Source: Blastobasis lacticolella (Eukaryota; Arthropoda; Insecta; Lepidoptera; Blastobasidae). From it: 64,000 bases of DNA. The DNA lies in contig LR990043.1 in assembly GCA_905147135.1 (NCBI GenBank), positions 17,795,584-17,859,583 on the forward strand. The letters are read 5' to 3'. Made by a program: the position numbers and the translations under genes. Shown here in pieces: positions 60,019 through 64,000 of the stretch. The notes beneath the pieces are model-generated. The model was not told where the DNA came from, did not search any database, and saw only the letters and a list, made by a program, of their open reading frames with translations. Positions within the stretch are counted from its first letter, which is position 1. Every line of letters starts with the position of its first letter.

Positions 60019-61245
60019 ATGAGCAGTTTTCCAATAGCTATCTAAAGCATTCCTTATCACTCGTTAGATGGCGCCCCAACAATTTTGCTATACCTTGTCT
60101 AAAATAGGATGATAATTTTGACAGATCACAGTAGGGATGTGGTTGTGTAAAATCGTTAATGAATCTATTCGATTATCGATTATCATTCTCATAGAACTTG
60201 GAATCGATAGTTGCATGGTTATGCTATACGTATTATACAAAATAAACTTCTTATTTTCTTCTGAATTAATAATTTATTAATACGACATTAAACACCCTTC
60301 TACAGCGATGATTATGACACGTGCGTATTTCTATTCGGTCAGTCATCCTATTACGCAGAATACGCGCGACTCGAAATTGTTGTTGTGAAAGGTCTCTTAA
60401 GGTGAAATCCAAACAAAGAATAAAAGTTTAGTTACAAAAAATATTAAGGTTACCTAAATGTTAATTTTAAATATTCGTTTATATTATATCAATATCGATT
60501 TTCGATTGTCTGTTGTTATTCGTTATTCGTGGCACTTCACTAAAGGGGCGGGGCCTGTCTATGAAGTACGACATTTTCCGTAGTACATTTTATCGAAAAA
60601 AATCACAAAACTTCATAGGCGTGCGCCAAAGACCAACAATTAGTGAGCTGTCAAAATTATCATCCTATTTTAGACAAAGCATAATCGAAGATCGTTTGAA
60701 ATAGGTTCTTATCAAAGAGAAATATAAACACTGGGTATCTTGTACTGGTAATCTGTTTTTAATCTGTATGATGGTGGCGGTGATTTCATGCAGCCAACTA
60801 ATACTAAACTTAAAAATAAAATGTTTATTAATATAAACATAGCTTTTGAAGGTTGAATAAATGTAAAAAAATTATTTATGTATGTAGGCACTATCTTCCA
60901 TTTTAATACAAACCTTTTATATTTGAATTACTAATATTCTTGATCCTAGCGTCTATGAAACGAAATGACTCAATCAAATTGATGTTTTTTTTTTATAAAA
61001 ATTAATTAAAACCTCTAAAATTGTTGAAATGTATTGATATGATCCAGTACAAGATACCCAGTGTTTATATCCTCTTTGATAAGTACCTATTTCAAGCGAT
61101 CTTCGATTACCAAAATTGTTGGGGCGCCATCTAGCGAGTGATAACGAATGCTTTAGATACCTATTGGAAAACTGCTCATTGTAGGAGCGCCATCTACTGA
61201 TGCTTTTTGAAACTAACTGACAATACCTACTGGAAAACTTCTCAT
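60019..61245. mobile_element. Composite inverted-repeat element upstream of WDFY2
   Basis: Starts ATGAGCAGTTTTCCAATAGC, ends ACTGGAAAACTTCTCAT, with TATTA on both sides (60014-60018 and 61246-61250). Inside, another inverted repeat (TTGTCTAAAATAGGATGATA at about 60095 against its complement at about 60655-60677) suggests a nested element. A further ATTGGAAAACTGCTCATT at 61165-61182 marks an inner copy of the terminus. Confidence 0.65.
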
Positions 61246-61505
61246 TATTAACGCCTTTTTTTTAACGGCTGTTAGGATATAGGCTCACACTTCGAGTTTA
61301 GATTGTCATCATTCGAACAAATAGTTATTCGAGCGAGTCTCGACACATGACGACTCTACCGAAATAATTGTACCGGTTTTAGAGGAGAGAGTTGGTCTAT
61401 GTCAGTAAAGTGTCAAATAAAATATGACGTTTATCTTTTCGTAATATTTCGTTTATTGAGAGAATTTCTTGAAAAATTGTGTTTATTTGTCGATAGTGCA
61501 GAAAT

Positions 61506-62915
61506 ATGGCTGCTGAAATTAAGCCTGCGCCCAGGACACCCAATGACAGGTTTTCCACTACCAAGAAACCTGCACTTTTGAATAAGTTGGAGGGTTGTAC
61601 GGACGATGTAAATGCAGCAGTTGTGATACCTGGCGAGGACGGTGTAATTAGCGTATGCGATGATAAGTAAGCAATCTGACTCACCTTGTTATTGTTTTAT
61701 AATTCAACTCCGGATATAGCTTCTATCGATGCTCAAAGACGGCTATTAGCTTCATACATACCCCCATACAGTTACCCGCAAATGTCAATGGGTGTATCGA
61801 ATATATTCTGATGTTGCTACCACACCACTTTTACTGTACCTTATTTTTTTTTGGATTACAATGTTTCTAACTACTTAAAAATTAAAAAGACACAAACCAC
61901 TTCTTGAAAATACCTCTACGAATCGTAAACATAGCTATTGAATTTATATTATCATTATGGTAGAAATAAACAAATCATGCAACAGAAATACGTCTGATAG
62001 AATTACACAAAATTACTATAATAAATTTTTATTTATCCTAGGACAGTCAGAGTGTGGCTGAAGAGAGACTCAGGCCAGTATTGGCCTAGTATCTGCCAAT
62101 TCATGCCATCTGGTTGCACATCCATGTTCTACACACCAGAAACAAGACAGTTGTTCATTGGTCAAGAGAATGGCACAATATCGGAATTTACTCTTGCGAC
62201 AGACTGCAATAGAATAAATCCTGTAAGTGATATAGTTTTCTGATATATTGTACTGTCTCCAGACACACATACAACAAAAAAACATCACACGACAATGTTT
62301 TGAAATTATTGTATTTTAATGGCCAGATTTATACATTTTTGAAGATACAGTACAATACAAATAATTTTTATTTTCTACACATGTATATGGAAGATAAGAA
62401 GATGGCATGGTTACTTATTTTATCCTTTTCATATGTCAGTTTGATTGATGCCAAATATTTGTTGGCAACACATGATTCACCAGCAACTGTTAGCAAAATG
62501 TTACAAACATGTGTTTCTTGTGTTTATGCAAACTCATCAAAAATACCATCTTGAACATGCCTCCTATAACATTGTAAACTTTACTATTTTACTTAGTATA
62601 TTACTCATTGTTATCTTATTAGATTGTGTTACTCATAGTTTATCACTGATATAGTTGTGATATTCTTAGGTTGTATTCATACCAGAGATATAGATCTTGA
62701 ACACTGTGTCTGATGATAACTGGAGACCTTTACATTGTTTTTACTTAGACAAAGGAGTACTTGGCCCACACTGCACGCGTCACAGCGGTCATATTCTCAC
62801 TCAGCTGTGAGTGGGTGCTGTCAGTGAGCAGGGATAAACTGTTCTCGTATCACTGCAGCGAGACGGGCAGACGAGTCGGCGGGTACTCATTTGAAGCCTG
62901 GTGCACAGCATTACA
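61506..62915 (+). CDS. WDFY2: WD repeat and FYVE domain protein 2, first three exons (partial)
   Basis: Exons 61506-61666, 62042-62222 and 62749-62915 are joined in phase; the rest lies beyond the right edge. The start codon opens MAAEIKP, matching human MAAEIQP. Exon 2 encodes [16 protein letters not shown], nearly identical to human WDFY2, then [11 protein letters not shown]. Exon 3 encodes [10 protein letters not shown] followed by [12 protein letters not shown] (human HCSESGQRLGGY). These are WD40 blades 1-3 of an expected seven; the PI3P-binding FYVE zinc finger would be further downstream. The protein is an early-endosome scaffold in vertebrates. The exon 3 donor (GTATCC) is weaker than the other two, but the next in-frame stop at 62941 supports splicing here. 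No fourth exon was recognised in 62916-64000, most of which is LINE and MITE sequence. WDFY1 is the alternative paralogue name; insects usually have one gene. Confidence 0.93.
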
Positions 62916-63199
62916 GTATCCTTTTCTTCATAAATGGTTCTGAGATCTATAGGTACGAGTATAATGCATATAAGGTTTGCCTGTTATTGGGTTTACACTT
63001 ATGTGAATTGTTTCGGTCACAAGAACTTTGTAAAAAAATGTTTATATGTTGGCAAATGTAAACAAATAGTTAATTTTAGCTTTATTTGCATTATTCTCAT
63101 TACCAAGGTCATTCAACATTTGGCTTTGTCCTCATGACACAAACACATGCGATTTTGTATGCTACACTTGAAACACCTGAATTGTTTAAATCTTTTTTT

Positions 63200-63600
63200 T
63201 TTTAGTACCACTAAGGTGGCAAACAAGCTTGCAGCCTGCCTTATGGTAAGCAGTCACCGCAGCCTATGGACGTTTGCAATACCAGGTTCATCACCCACGC
63301 GTTGCCGACCCCGTAAAACCTTTAAACCCCTTTCTTGAAGATTTCCATGTTGTACTCTCCAGGTAGTTCATTCCACAACCTTAGTGTGCGTGGGAGAAAG
63401 TTCCTTTGGAACCGCATAGTTCGCGACGTAGTTCATTCCACAACCTTAGTGTGCGTGGAAGAACGTTCCTTTGGAACCGCATAGTTCGCGACCAATTTGG
63501 CTCTAAGGTGTGAGGATGAACGCCCTGTCGATGGCGAGCGGTGCGATGATAGAATGTAGCTGTAGGCATCATGTCAACAGTTCTTCAAAACAATCTGAAT
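63200..63600 (-). pseudogene. LINE 3' end with 67-bp tandem duplication
   Basis: Minus-strand frame: HRTARHRQGVHPHTLEPNWS, RFQRNVLPRTLRLWNEL, typical of the jockey-type LINE C-terminus, then the GATTACC-type tail and poly(A) at 63200. A segment beginning GTAGTTCATTCCACAACCTT is tandemly duplicated. In the WDFY2 intron after exon 3. Confidence 0.65.
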
Positions 63601-63620
63601 CTGGTGGTAAAGCTTGTCTA

Positions 63621-63817
63621 AGCTGAAATGACGCGCCCCAATACTTAATTAATCTGTGTGGGAGCGTCGACTGCTCCAATCAAACGACGCGTGCTCCTAC
63701 GTTTAGTCTCACCGGCAACTGAATGACCCATTACAACGGCATTTGTATATGTATTGCGTCCATATCTTAAATTTGCTTGTGTGTGTTAATGCGATAGTGG
63801 GGCGCGTCATTTCAGCT
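63621..63817. mobile_element. Tc1/mariner-like MITE with TA target duplication
   Basis: 20-base perfect inverted ends AGCTGAAATGACGCGCCCCA flanked by TA on both sides. 197 bases, non-coding. Confidence 0.75.
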
Positions 63818-64000
63818 TAGAGGAGCTCTACATCTATGTAGGTCATAAAAAATTGTAAAACCTTCATTCAATTCATCATTAATCATCATCATCTCAACAT
63901 TAATATTCATTTAAGACGTACACTGCATTACGTGGACATATTGCACAGTGAACTGAGTGGCAGATCTGTTTCTGTATCCATTCGAGAATCCAGTGCGGCT

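Noticed and set aside
63934..64000. Possible fourth WDFY2 exon (frame VDILHSELSGRSVSVSIRES)
   Set aside because: Does not resemble the expected WD40 sequence after LQYD and no good acceptor precedes it.

Overview
The window is nuclear DNA from an insect, almost certainly a moth or butterfly (Lepidoptera). The evidence is split genes with GT-AG introns, proteins whose closest recognisable relatives are animal genes, and repeat families typical of Lepidoptera: RTE- and jockey-like LINE remnants, tRNA-derived SINEs, a Helitron ending in CTAG, and many MITEs. There is no bacterial gene, rRNA, free-standing tRNA or CRISPR array. Identifications rest on reading and recalled family sequences; no search was run.

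Four protein genes can be built exon by exon, all with consistent phase. (1) CENP-I, the inner-kinetochore (CCAN) protein, minus strand, 28902 down to 15158, 12 exons, about 641 aa. (2) EMSY, an ENT-domain chromatin regulator, plus strand, 32498-38989, 7 exons, about 1034 aa. (3) GOT2, mitochondrial aspartate aminotransferase, minus strand, 56682 down to 42859, 9 exons, exactly 430 aa with catalytic residues at the same numbers as the human precursor. (4) The first three exons of WDFY2, a WD40/FYVE endosomal protein, plus strand from 61506, running off the right edge.

Layout: 1-15157 holds no recognisable gene. It is a mosaic of LINE and SINE remnants followed by a GC-rich, repeat-poor block (about 11.8-15 kb) that may be regulatory. 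15158-28902 is CENP-I, with introns packed with mobile elements: an intact-looking LINE reverse transcriptase ORF, nested MITEs and a GC-rich fold-back element. 28903-32497 is the divergent intergenic space between CENP-I and EMSY. EMSY is compact apart from intron 2. 39-42.8 kb is EMSY 3' flank and intergenic sequence. GOT2 fills 42.9-56.7 kb, and its long introns carry a Helitron with a minisatellite, an hAT element with a perfect 8-bp target duplication, a GGACCY minisatellite and SINE copies. 56.7-61.5 kb separates the divergent GOT2 and WDFY2 starts and holds three SINE copies and a nested inverted-repeat element.

The genes are not a functional cluster. The most interesting locus is CENP-I. 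Lepidoptera have holocentric chromosomes and are known to have lost CENP-A, so their inner kinetochore must be built through the remaining CCAN proteins. The gene is complete, but several exons sit against palindromic mobile elements in ways that could affect splicing.
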